Below are positions 43,799 to 55,705 of a DNA stretch of 64,000 bases, piece by piece. The notes below the pieces were generated by a model. It was not told the origin of the DNA. It ran no database searches and saw nothing but the letters and a program-made list of their open reading frames with translations. Each line of letters opens with the position of its first letter. Position 1 is the first letter of the stretch. Source of the DNA: Hortaea werneckii (lineage: Eukaryota > Ascomycota > Dothideomycetes > Mycosphaerellales > Teratosphaeriaceae); assembly GCA_037044905.1 (NCBI GenBank), contig JBAOKB010000074.1:372001-436000 (forward strand). Direction: 5' to 3'. The translations under genes were made by a program, and so were the position numbers.

Positions 43799-45597
43799 TG
43801 GCTATGAAAAAGGATGCAAGATCTCTACGCTCTCTGAGAGACGAGAGTATGAAATCCGGTGGGAAGCATTATGGCAGTCTCCCCGGTGTTTGGGAATGTC
43901 GTGAAGTTGAGAGTTGTATCATGCAATCCCGAAGAGTAATTTGGGGACGGCAGACCCTTGTTCACGGGTTTCGAGAGCGCCGTGTTGGCATTTGCATCAA
44001 CTGCTTGGAGATACTCCATTTTCTTTTTCACCTGTCACCTGAGGGCTCCCTGGGCCGCGAATTCATCTATGAGCCTATCCGCCTGCTGCATCTTCAACAT
44101 GCATCACCAATTTTTCGAGGCAGTCAATTAGGCATATATCAGTATGTTGGATACCTTGAGGAGGCAAGCAGTTTCACACCCCACAAATCACACGGACTTT
44201 CCGCAGAAATCCAAAGATTTGCCATCATCGGCTTTTTACATTGGGCATAGAAGAAGCTCCAACGGCCGGCAACGATGGACATCTGAAATTCGTGTTTCAC
44301 AATCTCATGACCGAGAATCTAAAGAATTTATGCTTGTACGTCTTCTATTCTTTCGGAATCATCCTGACAGCCTTCGCTTGTATTGCAGACGCCGTAGTGC
44401 CGTTTAGCAGAGGGGTGAAACGACATGCTGGTGCGTGTTCTGAGGAGAGTGAAATGGATGCCGGATTCGACGTCTAATATGACACGCAATCGTACGTGTC
44501 ACTAAAGATCCAACATGATTTTCACCCAATCGTGATATGCTCTTTGAGCGACTAAAAGTCGCACGTGATCCGCGCTTCCCCACGCTTCCCCAGAGCACCG
44601 AGTGGGGACAACGCAATGCACACTACAGTATACTTTTTGACTTCAATCTGGTGAGGTTGGGAGAGAGAGTTTCATGCCCAGCTTTGCATTCGAAGGCGGA
44701 CCACACGGGAAGGAGCAGCGAGCATTCGGCCCATTGGCTCCAGCAGACAGCCACAGATGAAGCTTGCGCAGATGGAAGCCCTGCGGGCGCCGGGCCCAGG
44801 CTCTATCACGAGCATAAGCTCGCGGGGCTGCAGTATAAGCAAGCGAAGCAGCGGCAGAAGAAGGGCCGAAAGCACTTGGCCAGCCGCGAAGCCACAGTGG
44901 ACATCAACCGTTATCAAAGGGACAACAAAATGCCTCTTTTACGGCAGCGCCACCAGCCTTGCACGGGTTAACTGATTGAAGCACCTAACTGTTACGGTGC
45001 AACCGTGATGCCACAGTCTGCTGCCCCGCAGCCTGCGGCGATCGTTTCAAACGCACGCGACCCAAAAGGTACAATCGTACTTGAGTCGCTCTCATCCTAC
45101 TGGTCCATTGAAGTGCCATGTCCAGTATGTGATCAGCGTACACATCATGGCCATCGTGCCGTACCACATCACGAGCCATCCCCGGGCTGACATGCTGCCT
45201 TTACTAGGATGCCTAAGACTACGAACATGGTTGGAGACATGACAGGCGGCATTATCACCACTAAATAATGTCTCGCCCGAAATGATGCCCCGTTTCTGGA
45301 CGTGGATGCCGCCACGCGCCATCAAAAGGGCCGATAGCAGCCTCCTCTCCAGAATGCGGACCCCTCCTTCCAGAACATGTGGTGATCCTGACACGAGCGG
45401 CTCCATTGACCCCAAAGCTGAAAGCTTGTCCTCCACGATGTGGTGCTTGCATACGACTGGAGATCCCATGGGGTCATCTCAGGCTACTTAAGGAGCCCTG
45501 TCGCTCTTTTGTGAGCATGATTCTCTGCAGATCATTTGCTTGTATACCCTTCTTCAATCTTTAACATCATCGCATTGCACAGTACTTGCAAGCCAAG
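43799..45597. other. Long intergenic stretch, promoter of sugar transporter
   Basis: 1.8 kb between two plus-strand genes. Frames at 43515-44250 and 44537-44971 have no domain and no neighbouring splice sites that extend them. A perfect palindrome-like CGTACGTGTCAC / GTGACACGTACG-type element (about 44479-44502, ACACGCAATCGTACGTGT) may be a binding site but is unassigned. Confidence 0.5.
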
Positions 45598-47625
45598 ATG
45601 CCTCTTGCACTCAGACCGCCACCAGGCACTGCCGGTAAGGCGTGGCCGGCTATTATGGTATATCATGAAGCACATTCGTAACAAAGACGAGCTGCAAAAC
45701 TGACCAAGGATAGGTCGGCTTCTTCGTTGCATTCGGTGGCGTCCTCTTCGGCTATGATACTGGAACCATTGGCGGTATTCTCGCCATGAGATACTGGCTT
45801 GACACTTTCTCGACAGGGTACAAAGAGGATGGCAAGCTTGCCATCACAGCGTCTCAATCCTCTGAGATCGTGTCTCTGCTGTCTGCCGGCACGTTCTTTG
45901 GTGCATTGACTGCCGCACCGGCTGGAGATTTCTTTGGTCGTCGCCTGGGTCTCATGGTCTCGACGCTGGTCTTCACTCTCGGTGTCATCCTTCAGACCGC
46001 TGCTGTCGATATTCCACTCTTTGTCGCCGGTCGTTTCTTTGCTGGCTATGGCGTTGGCATGGTAAGTATAGCAGTGCAAACCACGCATCATATCAGGGCC
46101 AGAGCGCTGATGGTCACGTCATGTGGTAGATATCCGCACTCATTCCACTCTACCAATCTGAGACGGCCCCTAAATGGATTCGCGGTACCATCGTAGGTGC
46201 TTATCAGCTGGCCATCACAATTGGTCTTCTTCTGGCAGCAATAGTCGACCACTCCACTGCTGATCGCATGGATACTGGAAGCTATCGAATCCCGATCGCT
46301 GTGCAGTTCGCTTGGGCTATTATCCTTTTCTTCGGCATGCTTTTGTTGCCGGAAGTAAGTGCCACCATAACAGCATGCTGCGAAAGTTCCATCATAGCTG
46401 ACCTTGATAACTCTCCAGACCCCACGTATGTGGATCAAGCGTGGCAAGATGGACAAGGCTGCAAAGTCGTTGTCTACGCTGAGAAGGCTAGATGTCGAGC
46501 ATCCAGCACTAGTGGAGGAACTCGCTGAGATCACCGCAAACCATGAGTACGAAGTGAGTAGCCTCAAAAATAGTGAAGGGGTTTCATCGCCTGACTGCTC
46601 TTAGATGTCTCTGGGTCAAGCAACATACCTGGATTGCTTCAGAGGCACCCTTGGAAAACGTTTGGCTACCGGCTGTCTGCTACAAGCGCTTCAACAGCTC
46701 ACAGGTGTCAATTTCATCTTCTATGTAAGTGTTCGACACAAAGCTCTGATGCGAGACTCTGATACTAATCACACTGCACAGTACGGAACATCTTTCTTCA
46801 AGAATTCGGGCATCAGCAACTCGTTTGTTGTTTCCATGATCACTTCTGCGGTCAACGTTGGGTCTACCTTCCCAGGTCTGTGGATGGTCGAAGCTTGGGG
46901 TCGCCGTCCCCTACTCCTGTTCGGAGCAACCGGTATGGCAATTTGCCAATTCATCGTTGCTGGCGTTGGAACGGGAGCCGGTATCGACGACGTCACAGCC
47001 CAAAAGGCTCTTATTGCTTTTGTAAGATTCTCTATCGACTCACTCGACATTGATTATGATCCTCTGCTGACCCGCACCGCCTAGGTCTGCATCTACATTT
47101 TCTTCTTCGCCTGCTCCTGGGGCCCATGTGCATGGGTCGTCACAGGCGAAATCTTCCCGCTCAAGGTCCGAGCGAAGAGTCTGTCAATGACCACCGCCTC
47201 CAATTGGCTACTCAACTGGGCTATCGCATACGCTACGCCATACATGGTCGATTCCGGTCCAGGAAATGCGAATCTCCAATCTAAAGTGTTCTTCGTAAGT
47301 GCCAGATGAACTTTGTTACGCTACGTGGATTGTCATTAACGTCTGAAACCTATAGATCTGGGGCGGCTTCTGCTTCATTTGCATCTTCTTCGTATGGGGT
47401 ATGATCTACGAGACCAAGGGCCTTTCGCTCGAACAGGTCGACGAACTTTACGCCAAGGTTGGCAAGGCGTGGCAGTCGAAGGGCTTCGTACCGACCATAT
47501 CGTTTCAAGATGTACAAGAGGTGGGCGGCGCTAGGAGCGCTTCTCTGGCAGACATTGAGACTGCCGCTGTACGCAAGAAGAGCGTGCAGCACGAAGAGAT
47601 AAACGTGGCTCAGGAGAAGTTGTAG
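45598..47625 (+). CDS. MFS sugar (glucose-type) transporter
   Basis: Plasma-membrane proton/sugar transporter of the fungal hexose family, 535 aa from eight exons (45598-45657, 45714-46061, 46130-46354, 46419-46553, 46605-46724, 46782-47021, 47085-47294, 47356-47625), all phase 0. Twelve membrane segments are expected. Diagnostic motifs: VGFFVAFGGVLFGYDTGTIGG, AGDFFGRRLGL, AGRFFAGYGVGMISALIPLY, QSETAPKWIRGTIVGAYQLA, LQQLTGVNFIFYYGTSFF and YETKGLSLEQVDELY (the PETKGLSLE signature with Tyr for Pro). The first exon encodes MPLALRPPPGTAGKAWPAIM. It converges with a GMC oxidoreductase gene 131 bp away. Uptake of a sugar or sugar acid released outside would fit its neighbours, but substrate is not readable from sequence. 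Confidence 0.93.
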
Positions 47626-47756
47626 TGTCGGTTGGGAATTGTCTGTTACCGTATCTTGAAGAATGCAACAATGCTACTAGTTTACGGCGACTCGCTATTA
47701 CATCTAAACTATTGTACGTAGGCTAAACCCCGGAAATTGAATCATCTGGAATTAAA

Positions 47757-49976
47757 TCAAGATCCGTTGATGATGACATCAGCTGCCTTCTCACTGATCA
47801 TGTAGATGGGCAGCGCAATGTACCAGCCTGGGATCTTAGGGAAGACGCTAGCGTCCACGACTCTCAGACCTTGCACCCCACGAACATTAAAATTCGTGTC
47901 GAGCACTGCCATCGGGTCGTCGTCGCTTCCAATTGGGCAAGTACACGAGGCGTGGTGACCCCAAGCCTCGTCCTTGATGAACTGCTTCAAGTCCGCCTCG
48001 GAGCTGACATTGGTGCCTGGCCAGTTCTCGTCGAATGAACCATCAAGAGGGATCTGGTCGTCGAACATCTTTCGCGAAAACTCCATGCCCTCGTAAACAG
48101 CTTGCAGGTCCTTGTCCGCAGCTCCATTCTCGGTGGTGCCAGTGTCGAAGCTGTTCATGGTGATCCTCGGCATCTGCCTGGCATCTGAGCTGGTAAGGTT
48201 CACTGTACCGGCGGTGTTTCGCGCACGGGCTTTGAGCGTGATCCAGGCCCAGTGCTGCTTGTTCTTGAGCGCATCGTACGAGTAATTTGGGTAATAGCCC
48301 TTGAAGTTTGCAGGAGCACCAGAGATCAGGAGATCAGGGTTAGAAGACCAGTCGTCTTGACCCGCAGTAGAAGACTTCTTGAGAACAGCAACGGCAATAC
48401 CGTTCGTGGCGTACGTGCCGCGGTCAATGTTTGTGTAACCGGACTGCCACTGTTCAAGGCAAGGGTCGGGAGACTCGTAGCCGAACGTACAGTCCTTGGT
48501 GATGAAAAAGTCCGTAGGGGCTTTGCCGATCGTCGTCACCTCGTAACGGTCTTGCAGGTTCTTCCCAACGCCAGGAAGATCCTTGATCACGTCAATGCCA
48601 AAGCTTTCCAGCTCCTCCCGTGGGCCAACACCGCTAAGCTTGAGAAGCTTAGGCGTTTCGAAAACGCCGCCAGAAAGAATGACCTCCTTTTTAGCCTTCA
48701 CTGAGCCAGCTTTACCAGACGATCCAGCGTAGCGAGGGTCTGCGGCGTAAAGGCTTTGACCTTGGAGGAAGTCAACCCCTGTGGCATGAGGGGTGCCGTC
48801 GCTGTGATCGAAGTTGACTTTTGTTACGAAAGTCTCGAGCGCGATGTCCAGATGATGCTTCCTTCCGCCAGTCCAATCTTGCGCATTAGCAACAGACAAG
48901 ATGAAGTCGCGAGGGCCAGTTCGCTGAGATGTGCTTGGGTCGACAGCCAGAGGGACCTGGTATACACCAGTAGAAGAGTCGCGGCTGGGCAGTCCGGAGT
49001 TCAAGTCTTCTAGAAGGACACCAGCAAGGCCGGTGACGGTAGTGAGGACCTGGCCAAGGAATGTCTAATTCAACGGGTCAGCGAAGTCGCGATGCGAGAC
49101 GTTGCATAGGAATTACCTTTCCCATGGCCGTAGCAGCGGACAGAATGAGCGACAGCAGCTTTTGATCTTCCACGACCAAGCTCAAGCTTGTGAGTGAAGT
49201 CTTCAACCAGCCGCCAAAGCCGTGTCCAACAAGGGTGTTGGGAAGGTATTCGCACTTTTCCAGCTTCTTAAAGTACGATCTCATGTTGTCAGGGGCCCAA
49301 GAATCGTCTCCGGTGAGGCTCTGAAGGTAGCTCCAGTCGTCCTCGTACGGATAGATCGTAATCATAGCGTTGTGGGCAGAGCATCCACCGAGAGTACCAG
49401 CGCGGGGGTACAAAATACCGAGGGGCGTTGCTTCCGCAGGGGGATCCAGACCGACGTAGAGTGAGCCATTGTCTCGTCGATATACCATCTTCGAGTCTCT
49501 TTCTTGACGCTCGATGTCGGCGTAATGATGTACGAAGTAGTCCCACTTCTGCGGTTCATACTCTGTACTCTGCAGCTGCATGGCTGGAACCTGTGGAGTC
49601 ACATCGTTGCCAGAGTCGGAACCGGCATCAATGAGAAGCACCTTGAAACCAGCGAGTGCAAGACGAGATGCCAGAGGGCCGCCACTAGATTGATATTAGT
49701 ACCGTTTGGTTTATGTAGTAGCACAAACGATTCCATACCCAGGTCCAGACCCAACCACGACATAGTCGTACTCCGTCTGTTCATCATAGCCGTATTTCAC
49801 AGTCTCTCCGTTAGAACGGGTCGCGTGTGTATGGTGACTGCCGTGTGATGAATGAGGACTACAACTGCGATCAGCAATTGCTCCCAAGGCTTATGGCGGG
49901 TCTTGCATCCTTACAGGATAGAAGCGCTGGCGACAGCCAAGGCGCCAAGCAGGCTTAAAGAATGCCCCAGCAGCAT
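47757..49976 (-). CDS. Secreted GMC oxidoreductase (choline dehydrogenase-like clade)
   Basis: FAD enzyme, 685 aa from four exons (49976-49915, 49858-49739, 49684-49117, 49064-47757). The first exon is a signal peptide (MLLGHSLSLLGALAVASASI), followed by a His/Ser-rich leader (HSSHGSHHTHATRSNG). FAD-binding motif YDYVVVGSGPGGGPLASRL spans intron 2. GMC signature 1 is RAGTLGGCSAHNAMI and signature 2 is GGVFETPKLLKLSGVGP. The catalytic His lies in WGHHASCTCPIG. The second active-site position, normally His or Asn in a GHPQ or SAH segment, falls in IPGWYIALPIYM and appears to be an aromatic residue. This clade may thus differ in mechanism or prefer another electron acceptor. It lies between a sugar transporter and a CFEM receptor, 3.8 kb from a peroxygenase-like gene that would need H2O2. 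Substrate unknown. Confidence 0.9.
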
Positions 49977-51244
49977 GTTGGAAGAATGTGTAAAAAGAAT
50001 GTAATTCCAAGTACCAATGCAGCAACGGCAAAACGAGTGGAGTCAGCGAAGCCCTCTGCAGCGCTGATTGAAACATCAGCACGGCATTGCCAGCAATATA
50101 GCCACAGCATCTCAGGACGTAGGAGGTCTGCCGAATCCCGAGCTCCTACCTCCCAACCACCGCAGATGTCTCAGTGCTCCTGTCGAGGTGTGCAAGGGCA
50201 CGTCCCAAGGCCGACATTTCCAGGTCGATCTCTTGCCTCACCCTGGAAGATCGGAATGACTCGGGTCGCCAATCGCGTTGCAGAAAGTCTTCAACAAGCT
50301 GGTGGAATCATGTTCACGTAGGTGAATTACATCGTTTCGTTTGACGTATGCAGGTCAATAACCTCCAGCTTCTCCGTCGATGGCGCCTAATTGCTAGAAT
50401 GGGTGCTGTGGTGTTCCCCCCGAGTGAGCGCCCAACCTTACGCATTCTCCCCACTTTGCTGAGAAATGACGCCGCGAATCTTCTGAAGGAAAATTGCATG
50501 GAGCAACCGGGAGCATGGTTTGATCACTAGAGGGCACAATTGCTGACTTGTGCATTCTCCACTTCCTCTAGGCGAATGACAAGGTTTAGCACGTTGACGC
50601 CAGATCTGCTGCACGATGCCGATCACTCTCTGCCATATTAATTGAGCTGCCGGCAACGGGAATAATGGGGCCCGAGGACAAGGTCCCTATCTATTAGCGC
50701 AGCTGTCAAACGTCCACGAGGGCCGTGAACAGTATCGCAGGAGCCCTTAGGTTCGCCGAGTGTGTAGCAGTGACGCATGGCCTGGCTCGGTGCACCTGTA
50801 GCGGGCCACATGCCGCTTTGCCCCATCTGTCGGCATTGGAGAAAAATTCGCAATGCTGTACTGCCGCTAAAGCCGCCAGGCGTTCCAAGCCAAATCCACA
50901 AGGCGAAAAAGCGTTTGAGGATAGCCGTTGAGCCGTTGTAGAATCTGAAGGGCTATCGGGGACCGTTGGCGGGAACCTCCGGGGACAAAATTGGCCCATG
51001 CGTTTGGTCCGGAAAGCACCCGTTTCCAACGAACTTCACATGTTCCCTGACCCTTGACTTTAACCGCATCCGACGCCCACCAACAGGCAAAATGCAGACA
51101 TACGTACGATCCAATGAAGATAAAGCTCGTAAGATTAGGACAAGATTAGGATGGCATCGTCGTTGTGTCGCTATCTAATCCATTGCCCAAAATTATTAAA
51201 AGAATGTTACCCTGAGCGAAACTCGGCAAGGACGAGATGTCCTT
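49977..51244. other. Intergenic, no gene seen
   Basis: 1.27 kb with the promoter of the GMC gene and the 3' flank of the CFEM-GPCR gene. Only frames under 110 codons without recognisable content. Confidence 0.6.
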
Positions 51245-52911
51245 TCATGTGTCGATGGTAAGTGGCCTTCCAAGAGTTGACGAGGATGACTGATGAGCGC
51301 GCGAGTTATGACCTGGCTCTTTGATAGGCCAATCTGCGTCATGCTCTGCTGTCGACCCCTGATTGAACTCATTGGCCTCATTGACGTTCACCAGAGGGAT
51401 GAAGTCTTTGTCGTCTCGATCGGATTTCATGAGGTCCCGCGAAGGTCGCGAGCCGCGAGACTTCTTCTCGTACGATAAACCGCTTTGGCCGGTCGCATAG
51501 CCGCCAGAACTGAAGGGCGCTGGTGTGCCCGCACGTGTGGTGTCGCCGACCAGTCTGGGCATTGCCCACTTGATCAGCAGTCTGATGCCTGGCATACAGG
51601 CGCATATCACAGCGAGATCGAGCTCCGCTGTAGACCAATACCCGACGGACTTGTAGTGATCTAGATTGAGTCAGCAAATAACGACCTTCCAAGGCAGTCC
51701 TTCAATCAGATACGTACATGTAAAGTTGGTAGTGTTGCCGAATTGAACAAGAACTTGAAGTCTCAGGATACTGATAATCGTGACCACAAATCCCACCGAG
51801 AACATCAGGATGACGAGGAACTTCTTACGCTTGTTCAGCTGAAGCTTCGCCAGTAGAGGCAATGGCAGCGCAATAACTATAACGTCGAGGATGACGTTGA
51901 ATGCGGCTGAAGTCCATCCTTGTGCACTGATGTTGTTGCAAGTGCCGCTATGCTCGCCGTCCCAGTGATGCCAAGCATAACTCAGAGGTCGACACTGGAA
52001 GACCGACACCAACAGAAAAGCAACCCCGTAACAGAAGCAGGCCGCCATAGTCACCCAGCAAGAGATCTTAAACCACCGGTTAGGAAAAATCCGGAGGTAA
52101 AAGCAAAGCATGGATATTTTGACGATAGGGAGTGCCGTCAAGTAGAGGTCCTCATCGAAGTAGTAGACCTTCAGAATCCCAGTGATGTTCTCGAAGGGTA
52201 TTTTCCAGATGTCCTTGCCGAGTCCAAGATTGGCCACTGTCGAGACAGTCAGCAAGCGTGAAGGCTCGAGGATAGGGAATCTCCTTACATATCACAGAAA
52301 AGACCGTGAGCGGTATCACTTCCAAGATTGCAAACGTCATCAAAGCATCGTCCCATCCCAGCTGGCCGCCAAAGGTTGGAGGCGGGAGATCATGCGCAAA
52401 ATGTAGGCAATCACAGCTAGTATTCCGCCAGCCACCCCAACATAGGATACGGATTTAGAATCGTCGCGAATCGGTCTCGAACACAACAGGTCGGTGGCAT
52501 TCTTCGTCGCTATGAATGAGTTAGAAGGAGCTTTCGTTCCTCAAGTGTATTTATCACTTACAAAGTTGGAGGCTTGATACTGCAGCTCTGCTTGGTGCAG
52601 GTTTCCACCTCTTCAGTCAGCGTAGCGTTGCTGCAGCTACATGAGATGTCGCTCAGCTCGCATGGGGAAGCCGCAATAGCTTGGATCAGGCATGTACGCT
52701 GGTAATTGTATGTCAACTCGATACCGTCTTCATAGAAGCTGTTCAGATCCCTCAAACTCACACCGCAAGATGGCATGCTGGCCAGCAGCGCAGCAGCGTC
52801 CTGTTGTTGCGACTCTGCTTCTGTGCTGTCATTGGCATTCTCAGCTGTGCCAGCGGCCGCCGGCGCGGCGACTGCCATTGAGGCGAAACCGAGCCACCAC
52901 AGCAGCTTCAT
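51245..52911 (-). CDS. CFEM-domain PTH11-like G-protein-coupled receptor, frame disturbed
   Basis: Surface-sensing receptor type of filamentous fungi (PTH11 class). Exons: 52911-52562, 52509-52289, 52236-51718, 51660-51245. Exon 1 has a signal peptide (MKLLWWLGFASMAVAAPAAA) and a CFEM domain with ordered Cys (MPSCGVSLRDL, RTCLIQAIAASPCELSDISC, SCSNATLTEEVETCTKQSC). Later exons hold seven predicted helices (e.g. GGILAVIAYILRMISRL, WDDALMTFAILEVIPLTVFS, IVKISMLCFYLRIFPNRWF, VVTIISILRLQVLVQF) and a polar tail. Two frame problems occur in exon 2. The strong GTAAGT donor at 52561 enters the wrong frame relative to TKNATDLLCSRPIRDD. Then a base seems missing near 52378 (RL-PTFGGQLGWDD needs one more C on minus). 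The exon lengths still sum to a multiple of three. Sequence error or a decaying gene are both possible; family identity is firm. Confidence 0.75.
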
Positions 52912-53810
52912 TGTTCACAGAGACCGCTGGTTGCCTTGTGGATCTCTGGAACCGCGAGGATTTCCAGTATGGCGCCAGTGCTCTGGGTTATATATGAATT
53001 TTGATGAAAGCCAGCTCCACTGAAGACCTCCAACAGAGATTCAAAAGAATGACGAGAGTCGATCCCACGGATGCAACCGTCTTTTCGATAAGGCACACGT
53101 ATTTGACCACCTTGAGACCGATTCCAAATATCTCGTGGCCGCGCTAGAAGGAATGAAGCACCGGCATTGAGTATCTAGCCCAGAGCTGGGCGCTGAGCCC
53201 ACCCTTTCGCGGTGGCATTTCCCTAGCAGGCAGAATCGCAGTGGAACACCACGTACACATCATGCAAGGTACATTCCCCAGCTAGTAGAAAACTGCTACA
53301 TCCTAATTGCACGTTCTTCCCACATGGCAATGATTTACCGGCAGAGTCCGCGGTAGCTTGCTTCATCATAGGGCGTCAGAAGCCATAGGTGGAGTCCACG
53401 CGATGGATGAGTGAGACATTATGCATTGTAGCCCCGGACTACGCTAAGGCCAACCGTGTTCCGCAACAGGCTTAGGATTTCTTAGCCTAGCAGGGAAGGT
53501 ACGCAGGGGTCGCAGGGGACTGCTTGCCGGACCCACACGCCTGTGCTCGGACCATCAGACTCAGGCATGGTATAGGACATTACTCGGGGTCTGCAATCGA
53601 CGCTGGCGGTGCATGAGAGGGGTCAACAAATTAGGTTGACAAATTGTTGTCTCTGTCTCGGAACTCTTCCATAGCGCCGTTGGACAGTCGCAGTCGTGAG
53701 AGGCAGTTGTACGTCTACCTCGTCCAGTAGCGACGGTCCTATTTTCACTTACGCAAGGTCGTCTCCTACCCTCTCTTCTCACTATATAGTCACTCGTTTA
53801 GCCAAGTAGG
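52912..53810. promoter_or_regulatory. Divergent receptor/peroxygenase promoter
   Basis: 899 bp between the CFEM-GPCR (-) and heme-thiolate peroxidase (+) starts. TATATA elements occur near both ends: 52989-52995 (about 80 bp from the receptor ATG) and 53783-53788 (about 23 bp from the peroxidase ATG, after a pyrimidine-rich block). A shared promoter would let both genes respond together, but this is an inference. Confidence 0.45.
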
Positions 53811-55221
53811 ATGCACCTCAACACTCGTTTCATCACCCTTTCATGGGCTGCGACTTCTCTGGCTTTCCCTGGCCATCAGATCCAGCATCTTCACCTTCAC
53901 AAAGAGCGTGGTCTTCTTGATGGTCTTGGTGGCCTCCTTGATGCCACCTCCGACCTCGTACAAAACATTGCACAGGGTCTCGATCAGACTCTCGAGGCAC
54001 TCGACCCTTTCGATACTGCAAGGCCAATTGATGTATCGGGAGACCATGCGTTTAAAGCACCTTCTTCCGACGATCAGCGTGGACCATGTCCTGGATTGAA
54101 CGCACTCGCGAACCACGGCTACATTAATCGTAATGGCATCACCTCCCTCATCGATGTCACTACTGCCATCCATCATGTGTACGGGATGGCCATCGACCTC
54201 GCGCTTGTTTTGGCAATCATGGGCGTGGTCTGGACCGGCGATCCAATCTCCCTTGACCCATCCTTCTCCATTGGCGGCAATGATACAGCAGTCTGGAATG
54301 CTCTGAACAATGTCCAAGGTGTCCTCGGCACACCTCAGGGGATTGACTACTCTCACAACTTCATCGAAGCCGACTCAAGCCCAACGAGGGACGACTTGTA
54401 TGTCACAGGTAACGCCTGGACGATGAACATGTCCCGCTTTGAGGAGCTGTATGATACCGTGCAGGAGCCAAATGGAACCTTCACCTTCGACGTTATGGCG
54501 AGCTGGGCCAGCAAGCGGTGGCACGACTCGGTCCAGACGAACCCGTACTTTTACTATGGTCCTTTCACTGGTATGATTGCGAGAAATGCAGGATTCGCCT
54601 TCATTACCCGTCTGTTTGCGAACCACACTGGCGGCAACCCGGATGGTGTTATCAGTAAGTAAATGGTGGCTGCTAAGTCGAGTTAGAAACATGCTAACAC
54701 GAGGGTGTAGCACATGACACACTGAAGTCCTTCTTCGGCGTCTACGGCGACCGAGAGTGCGGCAACATGACCTATCGCGAGGGACACGAGCAAATTCCAG
54801 CAAACTGGTACCGCCATGGTGCGCCTTATGGCCTCATCGAGCTTAACCTGGATGTTGTCAGCATGATCTTGAAATATCCCGAGCTTGGTAGCATTGGCGG
54901 CAATGTCGTCACCGTCAACTCTTTCACCGGTGTTGATCTCGATGACGTGCTTGGTGGTGTATTGAACGCCGGTCAGTTGCTCGAGGGAACAATCTCCTGT
55001 GTTTTGTGCTCGAGGTGGTGAAGATGGCTTCGCCGAACTACCTGAACAACCTGTACACAACGCTCGAGGCACCGTTGGAGCTGATCACCAACATCATTGC
55101 GACGCCCTTGCTGGATCTGAGCTGCCCCACCTGGGACGACTTGACATTGAACGGCCAGCCGATTTGGGCTACACTGGAGCAGGAGTTTTCCGGTGCGAAC
55201 AAGAGTGCGAGAGCTTTGTAA
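53811..55221 (+). CDS. Heme-thiolate peroxidase (chloroperoxidase/unspecific peroxygenase), one frameshift
   Basis: Secreted heme enzyme that uses H2O2 to oxygenate or halogenate organic compounds. Two exons (53811-54654, 54711-55221), about 451 aa. Signal peptide MHLNTRFITLSWAATSLAFP. The heme-ligand motif is PCPGLNALANHGYI, with the proximal Cys at residue 93. The acid-base region is IEADSSPTRDD (about 184-194), an E-A-D variant of the family EHD/EGD motif with the Glu kept. Other family blocks: NPYFYYGPFTGMIARNAGF and GVYGDRECG. The frame breaks at a T4 run (55002-55005): ISCV enters a stop unless one T is added, after which LEVVKMASPNYLNNLY, LELITNIIATPLLDLSCP continue to the TAA at 55221. 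The missing base in a homopolymer suggests a sequencing error. Confidence 0.85.
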
Positions 55222-55705
55222 TATCGTGAAGGCGAGTTTGCGGATGGCGTTCACACCCTGACAGCCGTGATGATTGTCAGCTTTGTAAATAGGTAATTGT
55301 AATCGTACCGCGACTCGCGAGCTATCTGTATCGCGGACAGGTTGTCTAGCCGGGGTTTGCCGGCAGCGTTTCGTGCCTGGTCGACAATCCTCGTGAACTC
55401 CAGGCATGTCAGGCATGCCTTCACTTTCAACGGATATGGCAGATTACCCGGCCCAGGATATGTGTGATGTGCTGGAGTGCGGCGTTGTCGACGCACGAGG
55501 TTGATCCTGGGGAACGTCGCGGGCAAGAGACCGAGCAGCGCGGAAGTCATCGCCAAGACATCGTGGCCGGGAGCATCCGCCCACCGCCGACTGCCGACCG
55601 AATTTGCGTGAGACCTCGTCCAACATCTGCAGCTTGCCCATCTTCATATACCAACATCATTCAAACCGCCTTAAAACCCAAGACACCCTATACTGCACCG
55701 ACACT
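55222..55705. other. Intergenic, RPP0 promoter
   Basis: 484 bp between two plus-strand genes. No gene is seen within; no clear TATA. Confidence 0.5.
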
